A stretch of 64,000 nt of DNA from Jeongeupia naejangsanensis (lineage in GTDB: Bacteria > Pseudomonadota > Gammaproteobacteria > Burkholderiales > Chitinibacteraceae). The translations under genes and the position numbers were made by a program. The notes under the pieces were generated by a model. The model saw only the letters and a list, made by a program, of their open reading frames with translations. It did no database searches and was not told the origin of the DNA. Below are positions 38,470-48,157 of this stretch, in pieces. The stretch lies in NCBI RefSeq assembly GCF_016865585.1, contig NZ_JAESND010000005.1, positions 62,001 to 126,000 on the forward strand, written 5' to 3'. The number at the start of each line of letters is the position of its first letter. The stretch's first letter is position 1.

Positions 38470-40827
38470 ATGTCCGATTTCGACGCACAGCCGACCCCAG
38501 AAACCCTGCCTGCCGACGATGGCGGCAACCGCCGCTACATCAGCGCCGCCGTCTCGACCCAGGCGCCCGACGACGGCGAGTCGGTCCAGCTCGGCCTGTA
38601 TGCCGAGCGCAGCTATCTCGAATACGCGATGAGCGTGGTCAAAAGCCGCGCGCTGCCGCAGGCCGAGGACGGCCAGAAGCCGGTACAGCGCCGGCTGCTG
38701 TACGCGATGCACGAGATGGGCCTGACCGCGACGTCCAAGCCGGTGAAATCGGCGCGCATCATCGGCGATGTGCTCGGCAAGTTCCACCCCCACGGCGACC
38801 AGTCGGCGTACGACGCACTGGTGCGGATCGCGCAGGATTTCTCGCTGCGCTATCCGCTGGTCGACGGCCACGGCAACTTCGGTTCGCGCGACGGCGACGG
38901 CGCCGCCGCCTACCGCTACACCGAAGCGCGGCTGAGCCCGATCGCCGAGCTGCTGCTGTCCGAACTCGACGCCGGCACCACCGACTTCATCCCGAACTAC
39001 GACGGTGCCTTCGACGAACCGGTGCTGCTGCCGGCGCGACTCCCGATGCTGCTGCTCAACGGCGCGTCGGGTATCGCCGTCGGCATGGCGACCGAAATCC
39101 CGCCGCACAACCTCGGTGAAGTCGCCGACGCGGCGATCGCGCTGATCCGCCAGCCCGGCCTCGATACTGCCGCGCTGCTCGAATACATCCAGGGGCCGGA
39201 CCTGCCCGGCGGCGGTCAGATCATCTCGTCGAAGAAGGACATCGTCGCCGCGTACGAAAACGGCCGCGGCAGCCTGAAGACCCGCGCACGCTGGGAAAAG
39301 GAAGAACTCGCGCGCGGCCAGTGGCAGATTGTCGTCACCGAACTGCCGCACGGCACTTCGTCGCAGAAGGTGCTCGAGGAGATCGAGGAGCTGACGAACC
39401 CGAAGATCAAGAAGGGCAAGAAGACGCTGACGCAGGAGCAGGACCAGACCAAGAAACTGCTGCTGTCGTCGCTCGATCGCGTCCGCGACGAATCGGGCAA
39501 GGACCAGCCGGTACGGCTGGTGTTCGAACCGAAGTCGTCGCGCCAGAATGCCGACGAGCTGATGACGCTGCTGCTGGCGCACACCTCGCTGGAAACCAAC
39601 CTGTCGATCAACATCGTCGCGATCGGCCGCGACGGCCGGCCGGGGCAGAAGAGCCTGCGCGACCTGATCGCCGAGTGGATCTCGTTCCGCTTCGACACGG
39701 TGCGCCGCCGCACCGAACACCGGCTCGGCAAGGTCGACGACCGCATCCACATCCTCGAAGGCCGGATGATCGTCTTCCTCAACATCGACGAGGTGATCCG
39801 CATCATCCGCGAATCGGATGAACCGAAGGCCGCACTGATCGCGCGCTTCAACCTGTCCGACCGCCAGGCCGAAGACATTCTCGAAATCCGCCTGCGCCAG
39901 CTGGCACGCCTTGAAGGCATCCGGATCGAGCAGGAACTCGCCGATCTCAGGACCGAGAAGGAAGGGCTCGAACATCTGCTGGCCAACGCCGGCGCGATGC
40001 AGAAACTGGTCGTCAAGGAAATCGAAGCCGACCGCAAGAAGTTCGCCGACCCGCGCCGGACACTGATCGAGGAAGCCGAAAAAGCGGTGATCGAAGTCTC
40101 GGTCGTCGATGAACCGACGACGCTGATCCTGTCCGAGAAGGGCTGGATCCGCTCGCGCCAGGGGCACGGCATCGAACTGGCCAGCCAGAGCTTCAAGGAC
40201 GGCGACAAACTGCTCGCGGCGATCGAATGCCGCACCGTCGACAACGTCGCGCTGATCGGCTCCGACGGCCGGGTCTACACGATCCAGGCCGCCGTGGTGC
40301 CGGGCGGACGCGGCGACGGCGTACCGGTGACGACGCTGGTCGATCTGGCCGCCAAGAGCCGCATCGTCCAGCTGCTCACCGCTGCGGGCGACGAATGGCT
40401 GGTGATCGCCAATTCGGCCGGTTACGGTTTCGCCTGCCAGTTCGACAACCTCTTGAGCCGGCAGAAGGCCGGCAAGAGCTTCATCAGTGTCGACGAAGGA
40501 GAAGTCATCCTCAAGCTGGCGACCTTTGTTCCACGTGAAACATCGCTGGTCGCGTGTCTTTCCAGGGCCGGCAAGCTGCACCTGTTCCCGTACGCGGAAT
40601 TCAAGCAGCTGGCCGGTGGCGGTCGCGGCGTGATCACGATGGCGCTCGACGACAAGGACGAACTCGCCGGCATCACCGTGTGCGATGGCGAAACGCTCAG
40701 GCTCACCGGCGCCGGCCGCGGTGGCAAGACGACCGAACTGGTGCTCGACGCCAACGGCATGGCGCCCTATGTCGGCAAACGCGCCCGCAAGGGCAAGCCG
40801 ATCGCGCTGAAGCTGCCGGGCTTCTGA
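38470..40827 (+). CDS. parC: DNA topoisomerase IV subunit A
   Basis: 785 residues from ATG 38470 (an ATG at 38437 is the alternative). The breakage-reunion domain has [31 protein letters not shown], the quinolone-pocket stretch [17 protein letters not shown] and the catalytic Tyr in [15 protein letters not shown]. The C-terminal pinwheel contains repeated blades such as [13 protein letters not shown] and [14 protein letters not shown]. Compared with E. coli ParC, Gln replaces Ser80 and Asp replaces Glu84 in the quinolone pocket; this may simply be normal for the lineage. A parS-like site lies inside the coding region. Confidence 0.95.
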   Translation: MSDFDAQPTPETLPADDGGNRRYISAAVSTQAPDDGESVQLGLYAERSYLEYAMSVVKSRALPQAEDGQKPVQRRLLYAMHEMGLTATSKPVKSARIIGDVLGKFHPHGDQSAYDALVRIAQDFSLRYPLVDGHGNFGSRDGDGAAAYRYTEARLSPIAELLLSELDAGTTDFIPNYDGAFDEPVLLPARLPMLLLNGASGIAVGMATEIPPHNLGEVADAAIALIRQPGLDTAALLEYIQGPDLPGGGQIISSKKDIVAAYENGRGSLKTRARWEKEELARGQWQIVVTELPHGTSSQKVLEEIEELTNPKIKKGKKTLTQEQDQTKKLLLSSLDRVRDESGKDQPVRLVFEPKSSRQNADELMTLLLAHTSLETNLSINIVAIGRDGRPGQKSLRDLIAEWISFRFDTVRRRTEHRLGKVDDRIHILEGRMIVFLNIDEVIRIIRESDEPKAALIARFNLSDRQAEDILEIRLRQLARLEGIRIEQELADLRTEKEGLEHLLANAGAMQKLVVKEIEADRKKFADPRRTLIEEAEKAVIEVSVVDEPTTLILSEKGWIRSRQGHGIELASQSFKDGDKLLAAIECRTVDNVALIGSDGRVYTIQAAVVPGGRGDGVPVTTLVDLAAKSRIVQLLTAAGDEWLVIANSAGYGFACQFDNLLSRQKAGKSFISVDEGEVILKLATFVPRETSLVACLSRAGKLHLFPYAEFKQLAGGGRGVITMALDDKDELAGITVCDGETLRLTGAGRGGKTTELVLDANGMAPYVGKRARKGKPIALKLPGF
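40527..40542. promoter_or_regulatory. parS-like site 3, inside parC
   Basis: TGTTCCACGTGAAACA, 15 of 16 matches to the parS palindrome, within the C-terminal domain of parC. Intragenic parS sites are common near origins. Confidence 0.8.
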
Positions 40828-41342
40828 TGAGTCCGACGCTGGCCGCGACCTGGCAATCGCTCGGCATCTTGGAGTCTGTGATCGCCGAAAAGCGGCTGAC
40901 GCTGTATGACGAGGCCGACGAACTGGTGATTGCCGAAGTGGGCGATGACGGCCGCGAATGGCGGCTGACCCCGGCGGCCTGCGACGCGTGGCGGGCGATG
41001 CAGGCCGCTGCGGCGGTCGACGGGGTCACGCTGCGCATCGCTTCGGCGTGGCGCGGTATTGCCCGGCAGACCGAGCTGGTCCGGGCCAAGCTCGATCGCG
41101 GCGAGACGATCGCGGCCGTACTCGAAAGGCTGGCACCGCCGGGTTGCAGCGAGCACCACACCGGCCGAGCTGTCGACGTCTACGAACCGGGTGGCCCGGT
41201 GCTCGAGGAAGCATTCGAAACGACTGCGGCCTACGCCTGGCTGCAACAGCACGCCGGCCGCTTCGGCTTCACGCTGTCGTTTCCGCGCGCCAATCCGAAC
41301 GGCTACATCTACGAGCCGTGGCACTGGTGCCATCACCCATGA
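40827..41342 (+). CDS. VanY-type D-alanyl-D-alanine carboxypeptidase (M15B)
   Basis: 171 residues, start overlapping the parC stop by one base (TGATG). The zinc-peptidase motifs are SEHHTGRAVDV (Ser-x-His-x-x-Gly-x-Ala-x-Asp) and EPWHW with the last His ligand. It also has the RIASAWRGIARQTELV region that precedes them in VanY/DacB-like enzymes. There is no signal peptide or anchor at this start, so it may act in the cytoplasm (LdcA-like recycling) or be exported by an unseen route. A terminator follows at once. Confidence 0.85.
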   Translation: MSPTLAATWQSLGILESVIAEKRLTLYDEADELVIAEVGDDGREWRLTPAACDAWRAMQAAAAVDGVTLRIASAWRGIARQTELVRAKLDRGETIAAVLERLAPPGCSEHHTGRAVDVYEPGGPVLEEAFETTAAYAWLQQHAGRFGFTLSFPRANPNGYIYEPWHWCHHP

Positions 41343-41371
41343 AAAAGCCGGCAAGACGCCGGCTTTTTCAT
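41339..41371. terminator. Bidirectional terminator after the VanY-type gene
   Basis: AAAAAGCCGGC (41342-41352), loop AAGAC, GCCGGCTTTTT (41358-41368). It overlaps the last codons of the VanY-type gene and serves the convergent DUF1993 gene as well. Confidence 0.9.
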
Positions 41372-41382
41372 GGGCGGGACGA

Positions 41383-41886
41383 TCAGATTTCGCCGATGTA
41401 ATCCATCTTGCCGAGCGGCACGCCGTTGTGGCGCAGGATGTTGTACGCCGTCGTCACGTGGAAGTAGACGTTCGGCAGGGCAAAATTCAGTAGATAGAAC
41501 TCGCCCTGCATCGGATGGTCGGGCATCCACGGCATCGTCACCGTCTTGCCCGCAGTACCGTCGAGCGCATCGGCCGGGATCGTTTCGAGATACGCCAGCA
41601 CCGAGCCGATCCGTTCGCGCAGTTCGGCAATGCTGGTCTCGGTGTCGTCGAACTTCGGCGGCGTGATGCCGGACAGTCTGCCGATGCTGCCCTTGGCCTG
41701 ATCGGTGGCGATCTGCACCTGCTTGAGCAGCGGGTACATGTTCGGAAACAGCCGGCTCTGCAGCAGCACCGATTCGTCGATCTGCAGTTCGCTACAGTAA
41801 CCCGCGGCGCGGTCGAGCAGGTGCGACAGATTGCCGAGCATGCGCACGTAAACCGGGACGGACAGCTGGAAATAGCTCAGGGACAT
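41383..41886 (-). CDS. DUF1993 family protein
   Basis: 167 residues from ATG 41886 (a longer frame to 41937 is less likely). The sequence MSLSYFQLSVPVYVRMLGNLSHLLDRA and GEFYLLNFALPNVYFHVTTAYNILRHNGVPLGKMDYIG is the signature of DUF1993, a DinB-like four-helix bundle of unknown function. The conserved YFHVTTAYNILRHNG segment holds the His residue seen in DinB-like proteins. Monocistronic and convergent with the VanY-type gene. Confidence 0.88.
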   Translation of the reverse strand: MSLSYFQLSVPVYVRMLGNLSHLLDRAAGYCSELQIDESVLLQSRLFPNMYPLLKQVQIATDQAKGSIGRLSGITPPKFDDTETSIAELRERIGSVLAYLETIPADALDGTAGKTVTMPWMPDHPMQGEFYLLNFALPNVYFHVTTAYNILRHNGVPLGKMDYIGEI

Positions 41887-41960
41887 GATGACTCCTCGGG
41901 CAGGGCCGCCGCCGGCCCCGTGACTGAAAAGCTTCATGTTAGCCCGGAAGGGGCGGGGGT

Positions 41961-42533
41961 TCAGCCCAGATTGAGCCGCTCCAGGCTGTCGGCAGCAGCG
42001 CGCCAGTGCCGGGCCTCGACCAGCCGCCCAGCCAGCACGTCGGCACAGGCCTCGGCACCGTCGATGCCGGTGTCGACGTCGAGGTCGTATTCCCAGCCGG
42101 CATGCACCCGTGGTGATTCCCAGGCGGCCAGCCCGGCCGCACGATCACCGCGTGCCGCTTCGCGCGCCGACGCGATCGCCGGATCGCAATGCACGGCGAC
42201 CAGCACCGTCGTATAGCCGGCCAGCTCGGTCAGCAGCTCGCGCTTCTCGTCGCGCTCACACCAGCCGTTGTCGATGATCAGCCGGTTGCCTGCCTGCAGC
42301 AGCCCGGGCAGGCAGAAGTGGTAGCCGCGTACCAGCGCCGCCCAGTCATAGCCGGTTCGCGTGATCGGTTCACCGCGGCACATCCGCAGCCAGTCCGAAT
42401 GCGGCAGCGCCGCCAGCACCTGGTCGATGCCGAAGTACAGGTACTGCTCCGGCAAGCGTTCCTGCAATGCGCGGGCCAGTGACGATTTGCCGGACGAGCT
42501 GCAGCCGTTGAGCACGATCACCTGGGGCAGCAT
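41961..42533 (-). CDS. Chloramphenicol phosphotransferase-like P-loop kinase
   Basis: 190 residues from ATG 42533, sharing one base with the stop of the upstream regulator. It begins MLPQVIVLNGCSSSGKSSLARALQERL, with the Walker A loop GCSSSGKSS, then YFGIDQVLAALP, the catalytic Asp region, and IIDNGWCERDEKRELL. This is the CPT-like family, which phosphorylates small molecules with a P-loop fold; chloramphenicol is not necessarily the substrate. It is cotranscribed with an AraC/GyrI-like regulator, which may sense the same compound. Confidence 0.78.
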   Translation of the reverse strand: MLPQVIVLNGCSSSGKSSLARALQERLPEQYLYFGIDQVLAALPHSDWLRMCRGEPITRTGYDWAALVRGYHFCLPGLLQAGNRLIIDNGWCERDEKRELLTELAGYTTVLVAVHCDPAIASAREAARGDRAAGLAAWESPRVHAGWEYDLDVDTGIDGAEACADVLAGRLVEARHWRAAADSLERLNLG

Positions 42534-43483
42534 CACAGCACCGGCATGCAGAGGTCGATATGACCGTCACCGAAGCCGGACCGGTTGCGTTCGACGCGGG
42601 GCCGGGCCAGATCGGGCGTCAGGCCTGCGCGCGGCAGCCAGACGTGCATCAGATCGCGCCAGCGCGGGCCGATATCGTCAGTCATGCCGTAGTAGGCGAA
42701 CACCGCCCAGCGTCCGCCGAGCAGCCTGCACTCGCCGAAACCGCGCGGAATCGGCGTACCGGACTTGATGGCCACCGCGGTGTCATAACGACGCCGGCCG
42801 GCCGGCGTCGTGCTGGGATCGCTCCAGATCAGGCCGTACATGGCGAGTTGCCCCTGATCGAGCTGGTTGCGGCGACAGAACTCGGCAAACTGCGTCCATT
42901 GTTCGTTCAGATGACAGCCGTAATCGCCAACCTCGCGCTGATAGAGGAAGCGCATCGCCGGCCATTCCTCGACGGTGATCTTTGCCGCCACTTCGTCGAA
43001 AGACCAGACATAGTCGGCAGCGGTACCGGCAATCCGCTTGCCGGGCTGATAGCTGAACGGGCCCAGCGTCTGCTTCAGCCAGTCACGCGTCTCCGGTTCA
43101 CCCTTGCGCCATGCGCTCGGGGTAAAGCCGAACTCGCGATGAAAGGCACGGCTGAACGTCGCGGCAGAGGAAAAGCCGACCTGACGCGCCACTTCGCCGA
43201 TCGGCAGATGCGGCGCCCAGTGCAGCAGCGATGCTGCGGTCTCGAGCCGGATTTTCCACAGGAAGGCCTGCGGCGTGGTGTTGTAGCGGTTCTGGAAGCG
43301 ACGGACCAGATACCAGGGCGAGTAATGCGCCGCATCGGCCAGATCGGCCAGCGTCAGCGGCGATGACATTTCGCGCACCATCCGGTCGACTGCGCGCTCC
43401 AGTCTCGGACACGGAATCAGCCGGTGCGGCTGACGGGACACGACGGGAATGTAGTTCGGTACTGGCGCGTTCATCACGGTCAT
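42533..43483 (-). CDS. AraC-type regulator with GyrI-like effector-binding domain
   Basis: 316 residues. The DNA-binding domain is N-terminal (about 25-130): LTLADLADAAHYSPWYLVRRFQNRY and IGEVARQVGFSSAATFSRAFHREFGFTPSAWRKG. The C-terminal half (about 150-316) has the GyrI/SbmC fold used by Rob and other multidrug-sensing regulators (VEEWPAMRFLYQREVGDYG, then GECRLLGGRWAVFAYYG). It is first in a two-gene operon with the CPT-like kinase. Likely senses a drug-like or cationic compound. Confidence 0.88.
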   Translation of the reverse strand: MTVMNAPVPNYIPVVSRQPHRLIPCPRLERAVDRMVREMSSPLTLADLADAAHYSPWYLVRRFQNRYNTTPQAFLWKIRLETAASLLHWAPHLPIGEVARQVGFSSAATFSRAFHREFGFTPSAWRKGEPETRDWLKQTLGPFSYQPGKRIAGTAADYVWSFDEVAAKITVEEWPAMRFLYQREVGDYGCHLNEQWTQFAEFCRRNQLDQGQLAMYGLIWSDPSTTPAGRRRYDTAVAIKSGTPIPRGFGECRLLGGRWAVFAYYGMTDDIGPRWRDLMHVWLPRAGLTPDLARPRVERNRSGFGDGHIDLCMPVL

Positions 43484-43570
43484 CCTTGCCGACCAGGGCG
43501 TAAGGTGAAGACCTTAGCATGCCGCAAGTGCCAGCGGGCGACCAGCCCCTGCCGGCTGTCCAGCAAACGC

Positions 43571-43586
43571 TGTTTCACGTGAAACA
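43571..43586. promoter_or_regulatory. parS site 4, perfect match
   Basis: TGTTTCACGTGAAACA, identical to the universal parS palindrome, flanked by GC on both sides for an 18-20 bp dyad. It is in the gap between the AraC-type gene and thiD. It shows that a ParABS system works on this chromosome though parAB are outside the window. Confidence 0.95.
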
Positions 43587-43592
43587 GCCGGC

Positions 43593-44423
43593 CTAATCCT
43601 TGGCGTTGTCGTCGCCGCCGTTACGGGCCCAGAACATCCGGTCCGGCAGCATCTGGCCCATGCCGGGACGGAATGCGTGCTTGAGCGTTTGCCAGGTGTA
43701 CTCCTGCGCATCACGAACGGCCTGACCCAGCTCGACGCCATTGGCCAGCGCACCGGCAATGGCCGACGACAGCGTCGCTCCGGCACCGTGGAAGCGCCCG
43801 GGCAGACGATCCCAGCTGTCGGTGCGCATCCGGCCGTTCTGGCTGAACAGTGCGTTGTTGATCTTCGGCGTCTGCGCTTGCGCACCGGTGATCAGCACGT
43901 ATTCGCAGCCCAGCTGGATGATACGGTTGGCCGCCGCATCGAGCGGCAGGTCCTCCTGCTCGTCGGCGTCGTCGCTCGCCAGCAGTCTCGCCTCATGCTG
44001 GTTGGGCGTGACGATCAGCGAATGCGGCACCAGCAGCTCGCGCAGCGCGGCGATGTATTCGTCGTCCGCCATATCGTCACCGTGACCACGCGGCATCACC
44101 GGATCGAGGATCAGCGGTACGTCGGGGTAATCGGCGGCGATCTCGGCCAGCACCGTCAGGCCCTCGACGCTGCCGACCATGCCGACCTTGATCGCGTCGA
44201 CTTCGGCATCTTCGAGCACGTAGCGCGCCTGGTCGTGCAGCCACTCCGGATCGACCGGCTGAAACTCCTGCAATCCGGCGCTGTCCTGCACGGTGAGCGC
44301 GGTGATGACCGGCAACGCATGGCAGCCGAGCGCCGCCAGCGTCAGCAGATCGGCCGACACGCCGCCACCGCCCGACGGATCATTGGCAGCGAAGGTCAGC
44401 ACGAGCGGGGGGGCGGCATTCAT
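43593..44423 (-). CDS. thiD: Hydroxymethylpyrimidine/phosphomethylpyrimidine kinase
   Basis: 276 residues from ATG 44423. Ribokinase-like: LVLTFAANDPSGGGGVSADLLTLAALGCHALPVITALTVQDS at the N-terminus, VDAIKVGMVGS, LILDPVMPRGHGDDM, TPNQHEARLL, and the anion hole region GRFHGAGATLSSAIAGALANG. The last motif usually reads GTGCT; here it is GAGAT, keeping both glycines but losing the Cys. It makes the pyrimidine moiety of thiamine. Divergent from rubredoxin; no other thiamine genes nearby. Confidence 0.9.
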   Translation of the reverse strand: MNAAPPLVLTFAANDPSGGGGVSADLLTLAALGCHALPVITALTVQDSAGLQEFQPVDPEWLHDQARYVLEDAEVDAIKVGMVGSVEGLTVLAEIAADYPDVPLILDPVMPRGHGDDMADDEYIAALRELLVPHSLIVTPNQHEARLLASDDADEQEDLPLDAAANRIIQLGCEYVLITGAQAQTPKINNALFSQNGRMRTDSWDRLPGRFHGAGATLSSAIAGALANGVELGQAVRDAQEYTWQTLKHAFRPGMGQMLPDRMFWARNGGDDNAKD

Positions 44424-44484
44424 GGGGGGGCGGAACCGATTGGGGTAGAATTCCGATTCTAAACGACGCGAAGGGCGCGACCTG

Positions 44485-44649
44485 ATGAAAAAGTATATGT
44501 GTTTGATTTGCGGCTTCATTTATGACGAGGCCGAAGGCCGTCCCGAAGACGGCATCGCCGCGGGTACGCCGTGGGACGACGTGCCGCCGAACTGGACCTG
44601 CCCGGACTGTGGCGCGCGCAAAGACGATTTTGAAATGATCGAGATCTGA
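44485..44649 (+). CDS. Rubredoxin
   Basis: 54 residues, easily missed for size. [18 protein letters not shown] and [19 protein letters not shown] contain the two CxxC(G) pairs that bind one iron, with the standard W and D residues between. It is a cytoplasmic one-electron carrier, used by alkane hydroxylases or oxygen-detoxifying enzymes. It diverges from thiD across 61 bases and is followed after 36 bases by the M48 lipoprotein gene. Confidence 0.96.
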   Translation: MKKYMCLICGFIYDEAEGRPEDGIAAGTPWDDVPPNWTCPDCGARKDDFEMIEI

Positions 44650-44685
44650 ATCCGGCCCGCCGGCCCGAATCCGCCGAGACACTGA

Positions 44686-45522
44686 ATGAAACGCCAACTC
44701 ACCGCGATCGCCATTGCCGCCACCGTCCTGCTCGGTGGCTGCCAGCAGGTCAGCACCACCGGTACCGGCGCGACCAACATCACCCGCAAGCAGAGCATGA
44801 GCATGCTGGTGTCCGAAAAGGACGTCGTGCAGATGTCGGCGCAAGCCTACAACGACACGCTCGGCAAGGCCAAAAGCAGCGGCAAGCTCAATGCCGACGC
44901 CGCGCTGACCCGGCGCGTGCGCAGTATTGCCGACCGGATCATCCCGCAGACCGCCGTGTTCCGCCCCGACGCGCTGAACTGGCAGTGGGAAGTGAATGTC
45001 GAGCAGAGCAAGGAGCTGAACGCCTACTGCATGGCCGGCGGTAAGATCATGTTCTATTCGGGCATCATCACCCAGCTCAAGCTGTCCGATGACGAGATCG
45101 CCCAGATCATGGGTCACGAGATCGCCCATGCGCTGCGCGAACACGCGCGCGAGCGGATGAGCAGCGAAGCCAACAAACAGATCGCCATGCAGGGGCTTTC
45201 CATCCTCACCGGTGGCAAGTACGACGCGCTGCTCGGCATGGGCGACCAGCTGATCGCGGTCGGTTACAGCCTGCCGAACAGCCGCGAACACGAATCGGAA
45301 GCCGACGTGATGGGGCTGGAACTCGCCGCGCGGGCCGGCTACAAGCCGCAGGCGGCGGTGACGCTGTGGCAGAAGATGGCCGCCGCATCGCAGGGCGGCT
45401 CGCCCGAGTTCCTGTCGACCCACCCGTCATCGAGCACGCGGATCCGCGATCTGCAGGCACAGATTCCCAAGGTCGAGCCGCTGTACGAAACGGCAGTGAC
45501 CCAGTACGGCAGCAAACGCTGA
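44686..45522 (+). CDS. M48-family lipoprotein metallopeptidase
   Basis: 278 residues. Signal peptide MKRQLTAIAIAATVLLGGC with a lipobox (LGGC, Cys 19). The zinc motif is HEIAHALREH, with the third ligand in ESEADVMGLELAARAGY. The architecture matches LoiP/YcaL-type outer-membrane-associated proteases that help quality control of envelope proteins. The stop shares one base with hemJ, so they are coupled. Confidence 0.92.
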   Translation: MKRQLTAIAIAATVLLGGCQQVSTTGTGATNITRKQSMSMLVSEKDVVQMSAQAYNDTLGKAKSSGKLNADAALTRRVRSIADRIIPQTAVFRPDALNWQWEVNVEQSKELNAYCMAGGKIMFYSGIITQLKLSDDEIAQIMGHEIAHALREHARERMSSEANKQIAMQGLSILTGGKYDALLGMGDQLIAVGYSLPNSREHESEADVMGLELAARAGYKPQAAVTLWQKMAAASQGGSPEFLSTHPSSSTRIRDLQAQIPKVEPLYETAVTQYGSKR

Positions 45523-45944
45523 TGCTCTGGTTCAAGGCATTCCACATCATCTTCGTCACCAGCTGGTTCGCCGGTCTGTTCTATCTGCCGCGACTGTTCG
45601 TCAACCACGCCATGGCCACCGAACCGGCCGAGATCGCCCGGCTGGCGCTGATGGAAAAGAAGCTCCTGCGCTTCATGACGCCGCTGGCCGTAATGGCCCT
45701 CGGCTTCGGGCTGGCGACATGGTCGAGCTACGACTTCTACGCCGGCCCGGGCTGGCGCTGGATGCATGCCAAGCTGACGCTGGTGGCGCTGCTGGTCGGC
45801 TATCACGGCTGGTGCTTCAAGCTCGTGCGCGACTTCGCCGCCGGCCGCAACACCCGCAGCCACCGCTGGTACCGGGTCTTCAACGAGATGCCGGTGCTGG
45901 CGCTGTTCGCCATCGTCGTCCTCGTCGTCGTCAAACCGTTCTAG
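45522..45944 (+). CDS. hemJ: Protoporphyrinogen IX oxidase, HemJ type
   Basis: 140 residues, four hydrophobic segments. MLWFKAFHIIFVTSWFAGLFYLPRLFVNHA at the N-terminus and RWMHAKLTLVALLVGYHGW in the middle are HemJ hallmarks, with conserved His residues that bind heme. HemJ performs the penultimate step of heme synthesis in bacteria lacking HemG and HemY. It lies upstream of a CYTH gene and hemL, so three genes in a row include two for tetrapyrrole synthesis. Confidence 0.92.
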   Translation: MLWFKAFHIIFVTSWFAGLFYLPRLFVNHAMATEPAEIARLALMEKKLLRFMTPLAVMALGFGLATWSSYDFYAGPGWRWMHAKLTLVALLVGYHGWCFKLVRDFAAGRNTRSHRWYRVFNEMPVLALFAIVVLVVVKPF

Positions 45945-45952
45945 GAGCCTTC

Positions 45953-46414
45953 ATGGCGATCGAAATCGAACGCAAATTCCTGCTCGCTTCCGATGGCTGG
46001 CGCGACGCCGTGCACCGGTCGACGCGCATTGCCCAGGGCTATCTGTGCACCGATCCCGAACGCACGGTGCGCGTGCGGCTGAAGGGTGACGCCGGCTTCC
46101 TGACCATCAAGGGCAAGAACCAGGGCATCGCCCGCGCCGAGTTCGAATACCCGGTTCCCGCTGACGACGCAGCAGCCATGCTGGCGCTCTGTCCGAACGT
46201 GCTCGACAAGACCCGGCATCTCGTCAGCGTCGAAACGATGCTGTGGGAAATCGACGAGTTTCACGGCGACAACGCCGGGCTGGTCGTCGCCGAGATCGAA
46301 CTGCCATCGGTCGACGCCACTTTTGTCCGCCCCGACTGGCTCGGTGCCGAGGTCTCTGCCGATCCGCGTTATTTCAACAGTGCATTGTCCGAGAAGCCGT
46401 ACTGCCGCTGGTAA
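45953..46414 (+). CDS. CYTH-domain protein (class IV adenylate cyclase/triphosphatase fold)
   Basis: 153 residues, starting [16 protein letters not shown] with the signature ExExK motif (EIERK), then [17 protein letters not shown] and [24 protein letters not shown]. The metal-binding tunnel residues look complete. Short stand-alone CYTH proteins are usually inorganic triphosphatases. It is 8 bases after hemJ, and hemL starts 25 bases after it, so likely cotranscribed. Confidence 0.9.
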   Translation: MAIEIERKFLLASDGWRDAVHRSTRIAQGYLCTDPERTVRVRLKGDAGFLTIKGKNQGIARAEFEYPVPADDAAAMLALCPNVLDKTRHLVSVETMLWEIDEFHGDNAGLVVAEIELPSVDATFVRPDWLGAEVSADPRYFNSALSEKPYCRW

Positions 46415-46439
46415 GCCGGCACACCCGCAAGGAAACAAC

Positions 46440-47714
46440 ATGACCCAGAACGAACAACTCTTCGACGCCGCACAGAAGCACATTCCCGGCGGTGTCAATT
46501 CGCCGGTGCGCGCCTTCGGCTCGGTCGGCGGCACGCCGCGCTTCTTCAAGAAGGGCGAAGGCGCCTACGTCTGGGATGCCGACGGCCAGCGCTACATCGA
46601 CTACGTCGGCTCGTGGGGCCCGCTGATTCTCGGCCACGCACATCCGCAAGTGCTCGACTCGGTGATCGCCGCGGCGCGCGACGGCCTCAGCTTCGGCGCA
46701 CCGACGCAGCGCGAAATTGAACTCGCCGACCTGCTGTGCGAGATGCTGCCGTCGCTCGAACAGGTGCGGCTGGTGTCCAGCGGCACCGAAGCAACGATGA
46801 GTGCGATCCGCCTTGCGCGCGGCTTCACCGGCCGCGACAAGCTAGTCAAGTTCGAAGGCTGCTACCACGGCCACGCCGACAGCCTGCTGGTCAAGGCTGG
46901 CTCGGGCCTGCTGACCTTCGGCAACCCGTCGAGCGCCGGCGTACCGGCCGCGGTCGCCGCCGATACCATCGTACTGCCGTACAACAACGTCGCTGCACTG
47001 GAAGCATTGTTCGCCACCGAAGGCGACAAGATCGCCGCCATCATCGTCGAACCGGTCGCCGGCAACATGAATCTGGTCCGGCCTTCACCGGCCTTCGTCA
47101 CCGCCATGCGCGCGCTGACCGAACGCCACGGCGCGGTGCTGATCTACGACGAAGTGATGACCGGTTTCCGCGTCGGCCTGCAATGCGCGCAGGGCCTGCA
47201 CGGCATCACGCCGGACCTGACCTGCCTCGGCAAGGTCGTCGGCGGCGGCATGCCGCTGGCCGCATTCGGCGGCCGCGCCGACATCATGGGCAAACTGGCA
47301 CCGCTCGGTCCGGTCTACCAAGCCGGCACGCTGTCGGGCAACCCGGTCGCCGTCGCTGCCGGTCTCGCCACGCTGCAGGCGATCCGCCAACCCGGTTTCT
47401 TCGACGCGCTGAGCGCCAAAACGGCAGCGCTTGCCGACGGTCTCAGCAAAGCCGCGCGCGATGCCGGCGTCGCGTTCTCGGCGCAAAGCGTCGGCGGGAT
47501 GTTCGGCGTGTACTTCAGCGCGACGCCGCCGCAAACGTTCGCCGACGTGATGGTCTCGGACCGCGCACGCTTCAACGCCTTCTTCCATGCCATGCTGGCC
47601 GAAGGCATCTACCTCGCGCCGTCGGCATTCGAGGCCGGTTTCGTCTCCGCCGCACACAGCGACGCGGATATCGCCGCCACCGTCGCGGCTGCGGCGCGCA
47701 TCCTCGGCGCCTGA
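46440..47714 (+). CDS. hemL: Glutamate-1-semialdehyde 2,1-aminomutase
   Basis: 424 residues from ATG 46440. It has [73 protein letters not shown], and the PLP-binding Lys in [17 protein letters not shown]. It makes 5-aminolevulinate in the C5 pathway for heme. A GC-rich hairpin without a T-run follows. Confidence 0.97.
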   Translation: MTQNEQLFDAAQKHIPGGVNSPVRAFGSVGGTPRFFKKGEGAYVWDADGQRYIDYVGSWGPLILGHAHPQVLDSVIAAARDGLSFGAPTQREIELADLLCEMLPSLEQVRLVSSGTEATMSAIRLARGFTGRDKLVKFEGCYHGHADSLLVKAGSGLLTFGNPSSAGVPAAVAADTIVLPYNNVAALEALFATEGDKIAAIIVEPVAGNMNLVRPSPAFVTAMRALTERHGAVLIYDEVMTGFRVGLQCAQGLHGITPDLTCLGKVVGGGMPLAAFGGRADIMGKLAPLGPVYQAGTLSGNPVAVAAGLATLQAIRQPGFFDALSAKTAALADGLSKAARDAGVAFSAQSVGGMFGVYFSATPPQTFADVMVSDRARFNAFFHAMLAEGIYLAPSAFEAGFVSAAHSDADIAATVAAAARILGA

Positions 47715-47728
47715 TCCAGCGCCTCCCG

Positions 47729-47755
47729 AAGGCCGCCGTGCAATGCGGCGGCCTT
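47729..47755 (+). terminator. GC-rich hairpin after hemL
   Basis: AAGGCCGCC (47729-47737) pairs with GGCGGCCTT (47747-47755). There is no T-run, so it may slow but not fully stop transcription. Confidence 0.45.
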
Positions 47756-48157
47756 GCCACCGGTCGGCCGGTAAACGGTCACCGGTGGCCGTAACCCGCC
47801 TAAAGCAGTCCGGAGTCATTCAGCTTCATGCTGACGCATCGGGTCAGTACCTGATGGGAAATCACCGGATCACGCGCCATCCCGCCTCTGCGCTATAACC
47901 GCAAGAAAACGGCTGAATTTGTCCGTCAGTCGGCACCATCAGTAGCTGTTTTCATACCGGTCATCCGGGATCCCATGCCCCCCGGAATCCGTGTTGTAGC
48001 TTGGAAACACGGGTTCATATGATGAAACTCTAATGTAGCGACGCCCGGTAACATCAGTACATCTAAAAATACTGATTTACTTGATGCCGGGGTAGCGCAG
48101 CCACATTCAACCGGCGGCAAGCAGCAGGTAGAACAGCGCTTCGGGAGCAGGATCGAC
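47756..48157. other. Intergenic region upstream of the pilY1 operon
   Basis: About 400 bases with no gene that I can support. Two short inverted repeats are visible: TTCAT-ATG-ATGAA (48014-48026) and ATCAGTA...TACTGAT (48053-48059 and 48070-48076). They could bind a regulator of the pilus operon. I saw no clear sigma-54 box. Confidence 0.45.

Noticed and set aside
38749-38850. Fluoroquinolone-resistance mutation in ParC (Gln and Asp in the quinolone pocket)
   Set aside because: The GDQSAYDA form is likely the normal sequence of this lineage; no evidence of recent mutation.
37477-40581. A 1034-residue minus-strand frame opposite the binding-protein gene and parC
   Set aside because: Same cause: GC-rich third positions of genuine genes on the other strand remove stop codons.
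47756-48157. Cyclic-di-GMP riboswitch before pilY1
   Set aside because: Stem-loops are present but the conserved GEMM core sequence could not be found.
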